Positions 44,031 through 56,711 of a stretch of 64,000 nucleotides of DNA are shown here, piece after piece. Under the pieces are notes generated by a model, which saw nothing but the letters and a program-made list of their open reading frames with translations, did not search any database and was not told where the DNA came from. How positions within the stretch are numbered: position 1 is the stretch's first letter; every line of letters begins with the position of its first letter. Location: contig OZ026518.1 of assembly GCA_964019695.1 (NCBI GenBank), positions 110,466,145 to 110,530,144 of the forward strand, given 5' to 3'. The position numbers were made by a program, and so were the translations under genes. This DNA is from Loripinus fragilis. Taxonomy: Eukaryota; Mollusca; Bivalvia; Lucinida; Lucinidae.

Positions 44031-44944
44031 ACCCTAATTGTTTGACTTTATTTGATGCAGAATATACCGCACTATATCATGTCACAATAACTTTATTTTC
44101 TCCATTATCTAGCATTTAAATAGTTGAATTGCGACATGTAAATCAGTATTTTTGATAATCATATTGTATTTGAAAACTGCAACAGAGTCTTAAATGTCCT
44201 TGAACAGTGCTGTAAAATTGCTCTTAAGCAAAAAAGTACCTGAACTTTACTATTTTCTGTGAATTTAATCCTTTTAATGGAGACCCAAATCTGACAGCAT
44301 AAAATTGATTTCGCTTTATTTTGTGCAGTATATGCTACACCAAATAATGGCAAGACAATTTTAAGTTATAAGCATTTTCTCAGTTCAAGCATTTTCAAAG
44401 TTAAAGTAAAAAGTGTAATTTAGTGCAGGGATCTGAAGTCAGGACCGGGGACCTGTTGAATTTGGGGAAAAGCATAATTAGACCGTCAAATTGGGGAAAA
44501 TTGATACTGGACTGCCATTTTAAATAGATTAAAATTAGCAGTATAAAACTGTGACATATTTTTGCTTTAATTGCCCTTCATAAAACTCATGAAAATTTGC
44601 ATAAAAATGTGAATGAAAACATGTTTTCATTCATATTTTTATGCAAATTTTCATGAATCTGTAACTTTGCTATTTTTGTTCGGATTTTCATGAAATTTTC
44701 ACTAAAATGTAGAACTAAGAAATTAAGAAAAATATATACCATTGTGGGAAGTATTTGCTCATTCTTGAATTGGGAAGGGGCGATATTTGGCCCCAAATCA
44801 GGCTAAGGAAAATTCCTGCAGTGTATTTTTTATGTTTTTAGTTCATGAAAACTGTTGGAAAGTCCCTTAAGGTCCTTGAAAAGTCCTTGAGTTTATATAA
44901 CCTTGCCTGTATGAACCCTTCATTATGTTCTTTTTCATTTCCAG

Positions 44945-45141
44945 ATGCTGAAGTAGCTGAATTAACATCTTCCTACGTTGCACCACCCCGTCCTCGATCC
45001 ACCAGCCCGTTTGTGTATAAGTCAAACTATTCCTCCCGGTTTGGACGTTCTCCATCCCCTTCACCTCTGGTTTCTGCTAGGGTTGAGAGAGCTTTACGCA
45101 GGGCAAGAAGTCGTAGCCCTTCTCCTTACAGATATTCACCC
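44945..45141 (+). CDS. Exon 9, Ser/Pro/Arg-rich
   Basis: It lies between TCATTTCCAG and TTCACCC|GTAAGT (strong donor). It is 197 bp, completes a G+AT codon (Asp) and ends in phase 0. It encodes about 66 residues: AEVAELTSSYVAPPRPRSTS, a Tyr/Ser part (VYKSNYSSRFGRSPSPSP), then a basic RS part (VERALRRARSRSPSPYRYSP). The repeated RSPSP units are proline-directed phosphorylation-type motifs by sequence. Its downstream intron is a ~160-bp tandem repeat region. Confidence 0.75.
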
Positions 45142-45394
45142 GTAAGTTTTCTCTCTCCCTCACTCATTTTTGCTTTTAGTAGGATAAAAATGCTGGCCTC
45201 CTAGTGAAGCCCTTTAATCATTGAAAAGTCATATAATTTAATAAAAAAGGAAGATAAAATTGTGCTTATTTTTTTATCCATTAGTTCAAATATTATAAAT
45301 GTGCATGCACATATGAATGCACACTACTTTATGTGTGTTTTTACACTATATGAACTTCTGATTTTTAGTCAATCGAGTGATGGACTTTATTATA

Positions 45395-45810
45395 GCCCTG
45401 CTTTGAAAAAGGGGGGCTATACTGGATTTGGGTTGTCTGTCATTCCATCCTTCCGTCAGTCCGTCATAATTTTGTTTCCGTTCGATATCTTCAGAACAAA
45501 GGATAGAATTTCACCAAATTTTGCATATGCATTGATATCGACTAAATCTAATTGGAAATGTAACACATCATTTTTCGCTCATTTGTAATAGAGCTATGGC
45601 CCTTGACTGATGTCAGAATTTTGTTCAGAATTTCGTTTCCGCTCAATATCTTGAGAACAAATTGACAGAATTTCACCAAATTTTATATATGCATTCATGT
45701 TGACAGGATTTAGCTTGGGATTGTAATGCATAAATTTTCTCTCAATGTCATTTGTAACAGAGCTATAGCCCCTTGATTGACATCAGAATTTCATTTGGCT
45801 CAATATCTTG
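45395..45810 (+). repeat. ~160-bp tandem repeat filling the intron after exon 9
   Basis: GTTTCCGTTCGATATCTT at 45474 recurs as GTTTCCGCTCAATATCTT at 45635, and AATTTCACCAAATTTT-type segments repeat. A lone related fragment is at 880-985. It begins with a Cys/Gly-type GGGGGGCTATACTGG segment at 45412. Confidence 0.78.
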
Positions 45811-45928
45811 AGGTAGGTCTTCACATACTGCTAGTCTGACAAGCATTTTGTGATTTCCTGCCCTGCAAAACAACGCTTTATTTGAGCATGTTCAATATTT
45901 TAGAACATTTACCGTTGTTTCCTTTCAG

Positions 45929-46009
45929 ATTCTGAGGACATCAATGGATGATCTGGCCATTGATACTAACCTAGTTAGGAGCAGGAGGTACTACCCGTCC
46001 TATCTTTAG
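45929..46009 (+). CDS. Exon 10, terminal (stop 46007-46009) or internal with donor at 45988
   Basis: It follows CCTTTCAG and starts in phase 0. It encodes ILRTSMDDLAIDTNLVRSRR, then YYPSYL and TAG. Within it AGCAGGAG|GTACTA (45987/45988) is a plausible donor that leaves two bases and joins in frame to the exon at 56712, replacing the last residues. An AATAAA-like hexamer at about 46083 could serve the short form, but it lies in repeat-like sequence. Both ends are open; I cannot tell which predominates. Confidence 0.68.
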   Translation: MLRTSMDDLAIDTNLVRSRRYYPSYL

Positions 46010-46119
46010 ACAGGTTCATAGTTTATTTCTTCTTGGTAGCTAGTTGCAAGCATTCATATGACCAGATAATCTAACATTTTGAAATAAAAATTGTGATTTA
46101 TTTCTTATCCAACAGTTTA

Positions 46120-46450
46120 AATAGAGGATCTTACAAGAGTGCTTACGTTTTATTGAATTTAAGTAACGAGTTGAGGAAAAGAGATAAAATGCGAGGTTTG
46201 TCGAGCATTTTATCTCTTTTTTTCAAAGAGTTTAATAAATTCAATAATACAGGAGCATGAATGGTAGATTCTATTTATCATATGACATTAAAATTATTTT
46301 GAAATTAAATTTTTGGCTTGAAAGTGTCAGGGTTTTGCCATATGGGTGACGCTAAAAGTGTCATTTCATAATGTTTCTCGAAAATCTGTAAACCACTAGT
46401 GGTTTATAGATTTTAATGCATGGTGTTATTTCACTCTCAGACGCGACATG
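46120..46450. mobile_element. Family L repeat
   Basis: GAGGATCTTACAAGAGTGCT, the hairpin around GAGCATTTTATCTC, then TAAACCACTAGTGGTTTATA and GTGTTATTTCACTCTC. The same order as 14033. Confidence 0.78.
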
Positions 46451-46576
46451 GTATGATAAATGTATGTTTGAGGTGCTTAAAAGAAACATCTCATTGAGAC
46501 GGTTCTTTTGAGTACCCGCAACATATGTTTTGGTTGAGAAATAAGAAAATATTTTTTGTTTACGCACTCTTATCTG
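46450..46576. repeat. Family A hairpin repeat, fused to a family L repeat
   Basis: Stem at 46472-46516. The left arm is missing and replaced by family L sequence. Confidence 0.8.
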
Positions 46577-47010
46577 GAAACTTTTATGCTGCTGAGGATC
46601 TGTTTCCTTCTAGTTTTATCCATTGCTCCTAGAATAATGTAAATGGTTTCAACTCTGTTTTTTTGTTGTTAGTGTTTGCAAACTTTCTTTCTACTGTTTT
46701 TTGGGTTGCCAGTGTGCCTTTTACAGTGTTTTATCTAGCAGCTGACTCATGATAATTCAAATCCTGTTAACTAAAAGTAACCACACAAGTCAAAATTGCT
46801 AGGGATATGTTGGAGTCAGATACGAGGGAGTACAGAGCAGTCCCATTATAACACTCCTTGTTATAACATGAATTTTGATTTACCGCATTCATTTTGTGGC
46901 TCCGAAATCTGTAATATAGAAATAATTTTAGGAAAATGACCATGGAATGGTCATTTTCCTATAATTACTTTGTAAAATTGTCCCTTTATAACATGGTTCA
47001 CTTATAACAC

Positions 47011-47319
47011 GGACTGGGCCAAGTAGTGCTGTTGGTAACGTGTTTGACTGCAGATACCTGTCTGACTGCAGATCCAGGGGTCGCGAGTTCGATCCCGGCC
47101 CTGTCCCATACTTTCAAGGAGATTGATCGTGAAAAAATTTTTTAGTGCCATTTTCCTCCATTCCCCTGATTTAAGAAGGGTTGGTGTCCGTATGTGCACA
47201 AAAGACTGTTTAACCGCTTAGTCAAGCTTGCCCAGGAAAAAAAACAGTGGTTAGGTGAACTGACCGTCCTGACATGACCATAGCCGTTGACTGGGACGTA
47301 AAGAACTAAACAAAACAAA
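47011..47319 (+). mobile_element. SINE family S2, nested in another repeat
   Basis: The head has a B box (GCGAGTTCGATCCCGGCC), and the body and CAAAACAAA tail follow. A 10-bp duplication CTTATAACAC flanks it (47001-47010, 47320-47329). The host is a TTATAACA-rich repeat that resumes after it. Confidence 0.9.
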
Positions 47320-47429
47320 CTTATAACACAGTCCGTTTGGAACTTCCTACCAACCCCAAACATCTATAGAGTTTTAAAGGGACTACACAGTGCTTTATTT
47401 CCTATCCAAATATATTTTATGTCAGTCTA

Positions 47430-47625
47430 CTTGGTAATTTTTCATGGTTTTCATTGTTGGCTGATTTTTTATGCTTAATTTTTTCATAAAATTTTTGCAG
47501 GAAAACCATCAGAATGTCAAATTGTTTGGATCCAATTCATGCTGGACATGTTGTCAGGCCTGATCTAGGTCCAAACTATTTGCAAAGGTTATCAGCAGAT
47601 GACACTAGCAGGCAAAGAGTTAAAA
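47430..47625. mobile_element. Family K repeat
   Basis: TGGTAATTTTTCATGGTTTT, AACCATCAGAATGTCAAATT, GGCCTGATCTAGGTCC, ending GGCAAAGAGTTAA. Confidence 0.75.
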
Positions 47626-47756
47626 AAGCTGTCTTACTGAGGCATTTGTTTCAAATTTCTTCATCATGATAAAGATAGTTTTTTATGTTTTTTTAATTTA
47701 CAGAATGACTCCTTTTGACTAAAAAAATTGATAAATTGAAGTAAAAATACTGGCCC

Positions 47757-47995
47757 CCTAGGTTTTTAAACTTTTTTCATTCTCAACTCAGCTGAGCACA
47801 AAAACTTATCTGGCTCATAAATGTAAAATGCCAACCATTGTTGGCATTTTAACATTTATTAGCATGATAAATACAACATCTGAGAGACTTAATGCAAGAA
47901 ACTTCTTTATTTGTCTGTATTTTAGTTTTTATGAGCATTTGAAATTTCGTGCTCAGTTGAGTTGAGCATCAAAAGAGTTTTATAACCTCGGGGGC
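47757..47995. mobile_element. Family J repeat
   Basis: CCCCCTAGGTTTTTAAACTT to AGTTTTATAACCTCGGGGGC. The central hairpin is AATGCCAACCATTGTTGGCA. Confidence 0.8.
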
Positions 47996-48317
47996 CTGGT
48001 ATCATGAACTTTGAGTTAACAGGTCAACTGTATATTTTTACCACTCTTTCTCTGTCAATGGTGACTTTTATTTGCCTGTTGATAAACTTTGCAAACAGTT
48101 CGGACCCAGATGTTTAAATTTTGGAAATTAAGTTATATGTACAGTGCACTTATTTGGCCACATATTATATTTTAGTAGATCAAAATCTGGAAATGTCAGC
48201 TGATCACGATTTAAACTTTTTTTGATTTCCATGAGTGTAGCCAGAGGCTTTATCATGTTGAAGCCCACAAAAAAGGAGAATTAAAAGATATCTGACCTAG
48301 TTACTTTAATTTTCAGA

Positions 48318-48422
48318 TAGCAAATAACAAAGGCGCTGATCAGACTGCGCAGATGCCGAGGCTGCTCTGCGCCTTTGTTGTTTGCAATCAACAAAGTCGG
48401 GGCTTCTCACGTTGATGCCCAT
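48318..48422. mobile_element. Family B MITE, half copy
   Basis: GCGCTGATCAGACTGCGCAG to GGGGCTTCTCACG. It has the core and one end only. Confidence 0.75.
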
Positions 48423-49449
48423 AAGATGTTGAAGCCCAGGCTTCTTGGCCTCCGCCTGGCTACGCACCTGATTTCAATATGTTGAAAATTAAATCATGCA
48501 ACTGTATTACCTACCACCCCTGGGAGGGCCTCTATTATCAGACTCCAGACTTGAATTATAAAATCAGATGCAGTTCTAGTCTTAAAAAATGATTCAATTA
48601 TCTTTATGTAAAAAATCATAACAGGTGTGTTGGGTTCATTAAGTAGGTATATTTGAGGTGACTTGTTTCATTTAAGCAAATTGCCGAGACTGATTAGGCA
48701 AATCAAAACTGCACTTAATGTAAACAGAAAAAAAATCATTTACAGTAAATGTTCTAAATATTCCAACCAACAGTTGACTATCAAAATTTTCAGAATATTT
48801 AGTATAGGTTATAGATCATATATTACAATTATAATAATTGTAATATATGATCAATGACCTACTTATAGTTATCTCCTCATTTTTCATGACTGCGCCTTTA
48901 GAAATGGTCGCATTGACCACTTCACGGATTTACTTAATGATTTGATTATAGATATTACAAATATTGACAAAATATGTGATTTAGTTGGCCAAAAAAATTT
49001 CTGTGCAAACTAATGGGTTGTGAAGCACAGGAAGGGGCGGAGTATACTATAATTATAAATATATCTAACCCTTAGTCAATTATCTGAATTGTATACCCCC
49101 ATAGTTGTTAGCAACCAAAATTATTGTTAGTTCTTGTTTCTAATTTTTTCAGCTAAAATTTTAGCTATATCGCAGCAAGAAAATCTCTTTTGTGGACTGT
49201 TACTTAAACAGTTCAGACCATTTTAGCACTGTTTAATTGCCATTGTATTTTTGCCATATGGCACTGAAAAGAATGTCATTTAGACATATTTTGTTGTAAA
49301 AGGGGTAGGTTTTAACTACTTAAGATTACATATCTTTACTTTTTGACCAAAAATTGGATTATTTTTTCTGGGCAGGCAGATAACCAAACAGAGGGAAAAT
49401 AATTATCACTATACATTTGTACAAATTTTAGTTTATCACCAAAAATATA

Positions 49450-49773
49450 TCCGGGTCACGTAGCGCAGTCGGTAATGTGTCTGGCAACAGATGTGAGTCT
49501 GAGTGAAGATCCAGTAATTGCGAGTTTGATCCCGGCCCGGTCCCATACTTTCGTGGAGATTGATCATGAAATAATTTCCACGGTCATTCTCGTTTCTTCC
49601 ACTGAATCATTCAAGAAGGGTTGTTGACAGTTACAAGCGAAAGTATGCACACAAATTACTGGTTAACAGCTTGTTCAAGCTTGCCCAGGAAAGAGTGTGG
49701 TTAGGTGAACTGACCGTCATGCCATGACCATAGCTGTTGACTTGGGACCTAAAGCAACAAAAAAAAAAAAAAC
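49450..49773 (+). mobile_element. SINE family S2, full length with poly(A) tail
   Basis: The head is GTCACGTAGCGCAGTCGGTA with a GAGTTTGATCCCG B box, and it ends in an uninterrupted A run of about 14. A perfect 15-bp target duplication ATCACCAAAAATATA lies at 49435-49449 and 49774-49788. The pure A tail and perfect duplication suggest the youngest copy here. Confidence 0.93.
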
Positions 49774-49911
49774 ATCACCAAAAATATAAAATATGTGATA
49801 ACCTCCTTTATCACATGGGCTGGCCCACAAATAAGAAAAAAGAAAGACAGTTTCTTATTTATCTGTCTGAGGTATATCCTTGAAACAGACATTAATATTT
49901 GAACCATTTAA

Positions 49912-50132
49912 CCTCTACAATATGTTTTACCCTTTTTCTGGGTAATTTTGCATGATTATTTGTTGTCTGCTGATTTTTTTCAAAATCAATTTTTTCGAAA
50001 AATTCATTCAGGAATACCATCAGAGTGTTAAACAGGTTAGATCCAGATCAGGCCCAAAATTTTGTTGAGCCTGATCTAGATCCAAACTGTTTGCAAAGTT
50101 TATCAGCAGACGATACTTGTAAGCAAAGAGTT
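49912..50132. mobile_element. Family K repeat
   Basis: TTTCTGGGTAATTTTGCATG, AACCTGATC-type core, ending AAGCAAAGAGTTTTT. Confidence 0.75.
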
Positions 50133-50322
50133 TTTATGTGCAGCAAACCCACCTGTTTATCAGTCAGTTTCAGTTGCATTCATTCAGTTAGAACAATGGA
50201 TATGCTTGCTGCATTGAAAACAGTGTGGATCCAGATCTACACTGTTTTTCACACAAGGATATATCCAGGGTCAGCAGGACAAGGGTAACTGGTAATAAAG
50301 TTATGCTTATGCAGCATCATCT

Positions 50323-50567
50323 GGGCCGCGACGCAAGAAAACCTGTCTTTTGGGGTTAGCCAACAACAAAGGCGCAGACCAGACTGCGTATCCACCCAGT
50401 CCAATCAGCGCCTTTGTTATTCCCTTATTGGAAAGTATAATATCTAAACTTCCTAGAAGCGAACTTAAAATTTTCGAGCTAGTCTCTGACTCTCTGTAGC
50501 TGAGGAGACTGGTATGAGCTTCGCTTTGTCAGAAACCCAAAAGACAGATTTTGTTGCGTCGAGGCCT
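50323..50567. mobile_element. Family B MITE, full length
   Basis: GGGCCGCGACGCAAGAAAAC at one end and TGTTGCGTCGAGGCCT at the other. A small duplication CTCTGACTCTCTG lies in the right arm. Confidence 0.88.
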
Positions 50568-50975
50568 ATGTTAAGTCAGTCACTGTCTGGTTTAGTTTTT
50601 ATATATCAAAAAAAAAATTGCTGCATGTTTTCTAATGGTTCATTAGTTGTTATAATGTAAACAACTGTTGTGGAACAGAGTGCCATAAATGTTCTGCTAT
50701 ATTTTAAAGCACGTTTTTTTTTCAAAACAGGAATTTAGCCTAAAGTTTTATTATCAGGTCTGGGTTTTGTGTCATTCTTCGCAGAAAAGCAGAGAGTGAA
50801 GATCCTGATCAGACTGCTCAGGTGTTATTCCAATGATGGGACACTTAATTATCATTAACAAATAATTTTTGTCAGGCTGGGTGGAAGATTCCATCAGCCA
50901 GAAATGGATGTTAAAATTCCATATAGCATTGAATGTGGCCATAATTTAATTGGGATTTTGTCTCATTTTTGACAT

Positions 50976-53900
50976 TACAGTAAAACCTGTCTCAAGCAGC
51001 CACTCAAAAATAGACAAAACAAAGATATTAATGACAAAAGGGGAGGTCTCATATGCGCCCACGCATGGATTTTCATCTAGTTTTACATGGTGAATACTTA
51101 TGACCTATCAACTATGAAAATGCATTTATTTATTTCAATAATGCATTTTAGGTCTCAGGAGAGCACCTTGTTTTACTCCATTTTTTCAATGACACCTGTC
51201 TAATATTTTGTCAGTTGTTTTAACATCAGTATTATCGGATCTCACCCAGTTTAAGCTGGAATAGTGAAAGGACAAAATATGGTTTGTTTTGATACTATTT
51301 TGGCCTATACAAACATGCACACAATTTTGTTAACAAAATCTTAAAGTAAAAAATTTCCAAAAAATATAATTGAAATTCATGTGTATGTCAAATTGCGTCT
51401 ACAATTTCTATATGTTCCTGTCCTTGCAACCTATGATACTGCCTATAAAATTTGCCTCACATGTCTTCTGTATACTGAGAAAGTTTCGAAATTTTTTGAA
51501 ACCGGTAACAGTGCAGGAAAACACATTATATACATGTAGGTCATTTTTTGACATTTATCATAATTTAATGTTTGAGGCTAGTTTTGTTCTAGAACCATGT
51601 AATTTCGCAATTTTATTATTATAATATTATAAACATCGATAACAAAAAGATATGCGTGTACAAATGCATATTTAATTTGACATTGAAACAAATCTGAGAC
51701 TTGTGTAGCTTTAACAATCAGTTAGAGTAACACACAAAAAGTCTGCAACATTCAAACTTCTCAAAATCAAGTTGAAACACATCAATTAATGGATTCAGTG
51801 CTATGATCTCTTCACCGAATGTGTCTAAAATGTATTTTGATTTGTATTTGCATACCAATGTTTTAATTGACGGTTCAGTCTCAAATAGTACTAGACAAGG
51901 CAAGGCATTTGATCGCTGATTTCATTTATTTTTCCCTTTTTAAACTTATATTTGATGTCATATATGTAACTGACATTCATTCTACCTACAATGGCATGTG
52001 TCTCTAACCTTTTTAATTATTCTTGTATTATCCTTGTTTAATATGATATTAAGTTGTTATGCATGATTTTCCCCTAAAATGTCAATGTGTTTGGAATAGC
52101 CTAGTGTAGCTTTTTATTTTAATACAAGGTACTTGTTGGGATTCTTTATGTACCATTGGCTGACTGTTGCACAGGCATTTAATATCTGGCAAATGTTATA
52201 ATGACTGTTTTGAATTCATCATTTTGTCAATTCATTGAATACCAAGATGCACATGCAAACTTATAAACTGAAAGCACTGACTTTATTTTAAACTCTGTTT
52301 TCATTTTACCACTTTTTGGAAAGAGTTGCACATAGGTTCTACTTTCCTAGTGTTCTCCTAGTATTATATATATTTGTAGTTTTAGTCTCGGGTTGAATAT
52401 TGGCTTCAAGTTTTGATTGATTGCCAATTCCTTTGCAAGGGCAAGCCTTTGGTCAGATAACCTCAGTTCCCTGTCATTGTAACTTCTTCTTATACCGTCA
52501 ACCCTTTTGCAATTTCACTTGTTTATATATTCAATAAGTTCTGTATTCATAGTTTTATGCTTAAAACTATCTGGAGTTTCCATGATGTATTTTCAAAACT
52601 GGTTCCTCAGTCAAGTAAATGGCAATTTAATCAGGGAATCAGTTATCCTTTAAGCGATCTGATTGTACTAGATGAAACTTTAAGAAGATAGTTTGGACAT
52701 TAATTTTTTATCCCATTTGATTCTTGGACTTTCTACAGGATTTGGAATATGATTGTAGGCACCTATGATTGTAGAGTTTGGTACATGTACATGTATTCTT
52801 TAAATATTTCAGCATTTTGTGGTAGAAAATATTAAAGCAATAGTCCCACAACTATATAAAATGGGTGAATACTGTATTTTGGCATTATATTAAAGTGAAT
52901 AACAAAATAAAACCATATTGTGAAGATTAATGAAATTAACTACTTCAAGAGGAGTTTGACAGGGTGAAATTCTCTCTATGTGGTCAGTATTGGATTAAGG
53001 ATGACAGCTTTGAAACATTAAAGATTCTGTCTTGCTCACGCAGGAAAGTATGCAACATGTTTTAAAGAATGAAAAACTGCAGAATGTGGTAAATGATTAT
53101 TATAAGGTTTTAATATTTATTAAATATTTATTTTATCATGTTGTTGATCAAGAAATGATGAAACAAACTATTCCCTGACACAAATGAAATGAATGAATTA
53201 TGGATAATGACTTTCTATTAGAGTGAATCTGGTATTGAAACGTATTATGAAAATTATCAAAGTTTACTGTTCTACCAGGAGTTGGACAAGGTGAAGTTCT
53301 CCCTAAGTGATCAGTATTTATGTTATTATAACAGTTTTAACAATATTGGATATTCCATCTTTCTTATAGAAGAAGGCAAACACAAAAAAATCTTGCTTTT
53401 AAACTAACCAAACACTTAAATTCATTAACTACAATCAGTTTTTTTACATTTCTGAGAACTTGGATTTGTAACATTCAAAGTTCTAGGACAACATGTTACC
53501 GGTCTTCGATTTTCTTGAAAATTTTAGCATTACATCTATATTTGTATAGCCTAATTTGAGAGTAAATTCATAGGTTGACAAGAATTGGAACATGCCTAAA
53601 TTTTAAAACATAATTGTTAAAAAAATATTATGAAGCTAAAATTTGGGCACAATTCCAAACAAAATCATATTTTTCTGAATTTAACTTTACAGAAACTGAT
53701 TTTTGTTTTATTCATATCTAATCAGTGATGATCTTAGATAGTTTTAAAAGTAATTAGAACACAATATATGAAACTATCAGAGCGATGGGCGGCTTAAACT
53801 GAAGGTACCCCCTTAAGCAGATGCCTGATTATATAACATGTCATTTTTTGACCATTGAAATAGGTAAGTGGGAAACTATATCACAAATAGAATAGTTATA

Positions 53901-54137
53901 TGTGAAGCAATCATTATGCATAATATTATAAAAATCCATGCGTGGGCAGAACCCTATGTAAGTTTCCTATAGGGTGAGACCTCCCCTTTAATGGTAGCTT
54001 AATGAAGGTCAAAAGTATTGCAGAATGCTCCCTTTGGAGCATTCTGCAATACTTTTGACCTGCATTAAGCGATAATTGGTCTTGAAAAACAATTTTGGGT
54101 CTTTTTGAGAGTGGCCATTTTAGACAGGTTTTACTGT
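50976..54137. mobile_element. Family D MITE split by the 2.96 kb nested element
   Basis: The left part is 50976-51037 and the right part 53999-54137. The central hairpin and GACAGGTTTTACTGTA end are intact in the right part. Confidence 0.85.
51038..53998. mobile_element. ~2.96 kb TIR element nested in a family D MITE, no coding capacity seen
   Basis: The left end AAGGGGAGGTCTCA and right end TGAGACCTCCCCTT are perfect 14-bp inverted repeats. A second inverted box (GCCCACGCATGGATTTT) follows at slightly different distances. The two flanks are the left and right halves of one family D MITE (GACAAA|TGGTAGC in other copies). Target duplication is ambiguous because of the A run. The interior is AT-rich with an internal direct repeat (TGACAGGGTGAAATTCTC at about 52959 and its variant at about 53285). 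The ORFs inside (51370-51624, 51903-51718) have no recognisable content. Confidence 0.8.
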
Positions 54138-54249
54138 ATCTTGACCATTCTGTGTGTAATAGGGCTAAGAAGTATACACACTGTTACACAACTATTTACT
54201 TGCCAGTGTCATTAGTTGATAGCCTAAACAAACACTTTGGACTAAGATC

Positions 54250-54510
54250 TGGCCTCGAGGTTATGATACTTTTTTCATGCTCAACTCAAATGAGCATGAA
54301 ATGTTTCCTGCTCATACAAACTAAATACTGACAAATAACCTTTCTTGCCTTAAACCTCTCAGATGGTGTATTTATCCTGTTGTAAATGTTAAAATGCCAA
54401 CAATTGTTGGCATTTTAACATTTATGAGCAGGATAAATTGAGCAGGATACATTTCTTGCTAAGTTGAGTTGAGTGTGAAAAAAGGTTTATAATCTCAGGG
54501 CCAGGCCTAA
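54250..54510. mobile_element. Family J repeat
   Basis: GGCCTCGAGGTTATGATACT to AGGTTTATAATCTCAGGGCC. The central hairpin AATGCCAACAATTGTTGGCA + TT is perfect. Confidence 0.82.
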
Positions 54511-55334
54511 TCTGGATCGAAACTGTTTGACACCCTGAAAGAAAATTTTTGAAAGCTTTAATTTTGATGAAGTAAAAACTCAGCAGACAGAAAAAAAGCA
54601 TGCAGATGGTTGATATGAAAATATGCACACAATTCTAGAATCAAATCATCTCCTTGCCTCTGTTTTTTGCATTCCCAGATTAATTAAATAATGTTACTTT
54701 AATAGAAATATCAGCAGCTTAAGTTATAATGCATTTGCAGATTTCTTAATTATTTTAACTGTCCATGAAAGATAATTTGGTACTTTGGATTGCTTTTACC
54801 TTCATAGCTCTGATTTTACTCTAAACCCTTAAAATGTCAATCACAAAAATAAGAAAGCCTCTTGACCCAGACCTTTGAAAGCAGTCTGATCTGGTTCTAC
54901 ACTGTTAAAGGAACAGTCTGATCTGGGTCTACACTGTTTATATTTACAAAAATTCATAATGTTAGCAAATGTTTGCAGCAGAAGACTTTAGAAGATGACA
55001 TTTTCAGGTGCATTTTTCCCATCGCTTTAAGGGTTAACTTGGTGGTCAATCCAATCATGGTTGACAAATTTGCTTTCCTCTTTAATTGCACGCTGGTGGG
55101 TCGGACTTCAGACTCTATGACAGTTCCGACTTAAAAACTTATCTATTGATGAGATGGTAGGGGCCTGATGCTTTGGCTGTTGTCAGGCCCACCGGTGTTT
55201 TAACTTTACCTGTTGGATTTCTTCTGCTCCGATATTCAGTTTTATGTACTGTTGAGTCCTTATCTTTGCTTTATCTCCTTTTTATATCTTGATCTATATG
55301 TTCTAGGAGATGTTGCATGGATAAGTTAGGGGTC

Positions 55335-55625
55335 TTTCATGTTTACCAAACATCTATGTGTCCATATCCACATCTGAACTAAGGGTGAGGCTGGCGCTGT
55401 GAAACCGCTTTAAGCCCTCCAGTAAAATATTTTTTACTGACCGTTCCAAGGCGGTACTTCTTTTGTGGATCATTTGTTTAATTTATGTCTTGTGTTTGTC
55501 ACGCTTTTGTGTCTGTTCATTGCTGCCTTGTTGTCACCTGCTGGGAAAGGGCTGACCTCTTGGCTCTCCTTTGTGATGTTTAATTGTGTTTGTCACTTTC
55601 CCATTTGGTATGGTACGATGATTCA
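55335..55625 (+). repeat. Family V repeat
   Basis: It has the same segments as 19765-20085 in plus orientation (CCAGTAAAATATTTTTTACT, GGGAAAGGGCTGACCTCTTG, CACTTTCCCATTTGGTA). There are no long inverted ends, so it is probably a LINE 3' UTR. Confidence 0.7.
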
Positions 55626-56436
55626 TAAGACAAAAACAATCTCAAGAAATACAATTAAACTTGGAATCATAACCTGTAACTCCTCAATATATGAAATGGA
55701 TCATCTCAAGTTGATTGTATGAAACCAGAAGGAAGAATCCATAAGTGCATAAAGGGTTATGACATGAAAGCTGATTAACCCTTTACTCCACACAAGCGCC
55801 TTTGTATGCCTTTGAAATGTAAGATTTTTTAAGATATTATGAAAAATGGAACATTTCATAATATTTTCAAAACTATTGAAATATAAAAAATATTTTTTGG
55901 AAAATATTTGAAAATTTGAATTATTTATAGAAATGATGCAATGTTCTAAATATAGCATATGGGGTAAAGGGTTAAAAGACAAATGCAAAGGCAAGTGATA
56001 GCTGAAAAGACACCCAACCTGGCCCAGGCATAGACAAGGACATGAATGATTGCAATGGCGTAGCCAGAATGGTGAAAAGGTGAGGCACATCAAAGGGAGA
56101 CTACTAGATCCAGCAGTGGTTCTCTTCAATGGCTTCCCTTTTCAAAATGGGAACTTCTCTTAAAGGAAAGAATTTGCTCTCAGAGGGAGCGAATTCTTTC
56201 CTTTAAGAGCAGTTCCTTCTACTTTGGATATTCACTTTTACCACATTACGTGACCTCCCTTGAATGTTACTATTTTTATATGCAAGTGTGTATGTCCATG
56301 ATGAGAGCTACGCATTTGGATTGTTTCATCAACTCCTCTTACAATTTTCAAAGGGGGGGGGGGGATTTTGATTGGACTTTCCAGTCATTGTTTCCATAAT
56401 TATAAGTTTATCGTACTGCTTGATTCAGTATATATA

Positions 56437-56676
56437 CATGGGTGAAAGTTTTCAGGATTATTCCTGAATTCAAGATTTTAGGCTGACTTTCTTTGGAAAG
56501 TCAGCCTCAAAATCCTAAATACGGCAAACCTCTTGAAAATATTATTGTTTCTATGATTTATTTTCAGTAAATCTAAAGAAAATTGACCATTCACGCTTTT
56601 TGTATGCATACTGTGAGTTTTAAGATTTGAATTTCTTAAGTTCAGGATTTTGAAAATTTTGAACTTTCACCCATGT
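56437..56676. repeat. Family R repeat, intact copy beside exon 11
   Basis: The ends are CATGGGTGAAAGTT and AACTTTCACCCATG. An internal hairpin GCTGACTTTC/GAAAGTCAGC lies at about 56482-56507. It ends 36 bp before the exon at 56712, so it supplies part of the splice acceptor's upstream region. A further fragment lies at 61835-61888. Confidence 0.75.
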
Positions 56677-56711
56677 ATATATATTTACAGTGATTCTTTG
56701 TTTAATTTCAG

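Larger units (their letters stand above)
46010..56711. other. 10.7 kb last intron or intergenic region
   Basis: It contains the L/A fusion, two SINE S2, K, J, B and D copies, the nested 3 kb element and a family V repeat. I found no further exon that fits the phase. 48430-49430 shows only a short hairpin (ATATTACAATTATAATAATT, about 48816). Confidence 0.5.

Noticed and set aside
55701..56129. 142-codon minus-strand ORF
   Set aside because: Low-complexity, compositionally like random AT-rich sequence, partly over repeat DNA; no motif.
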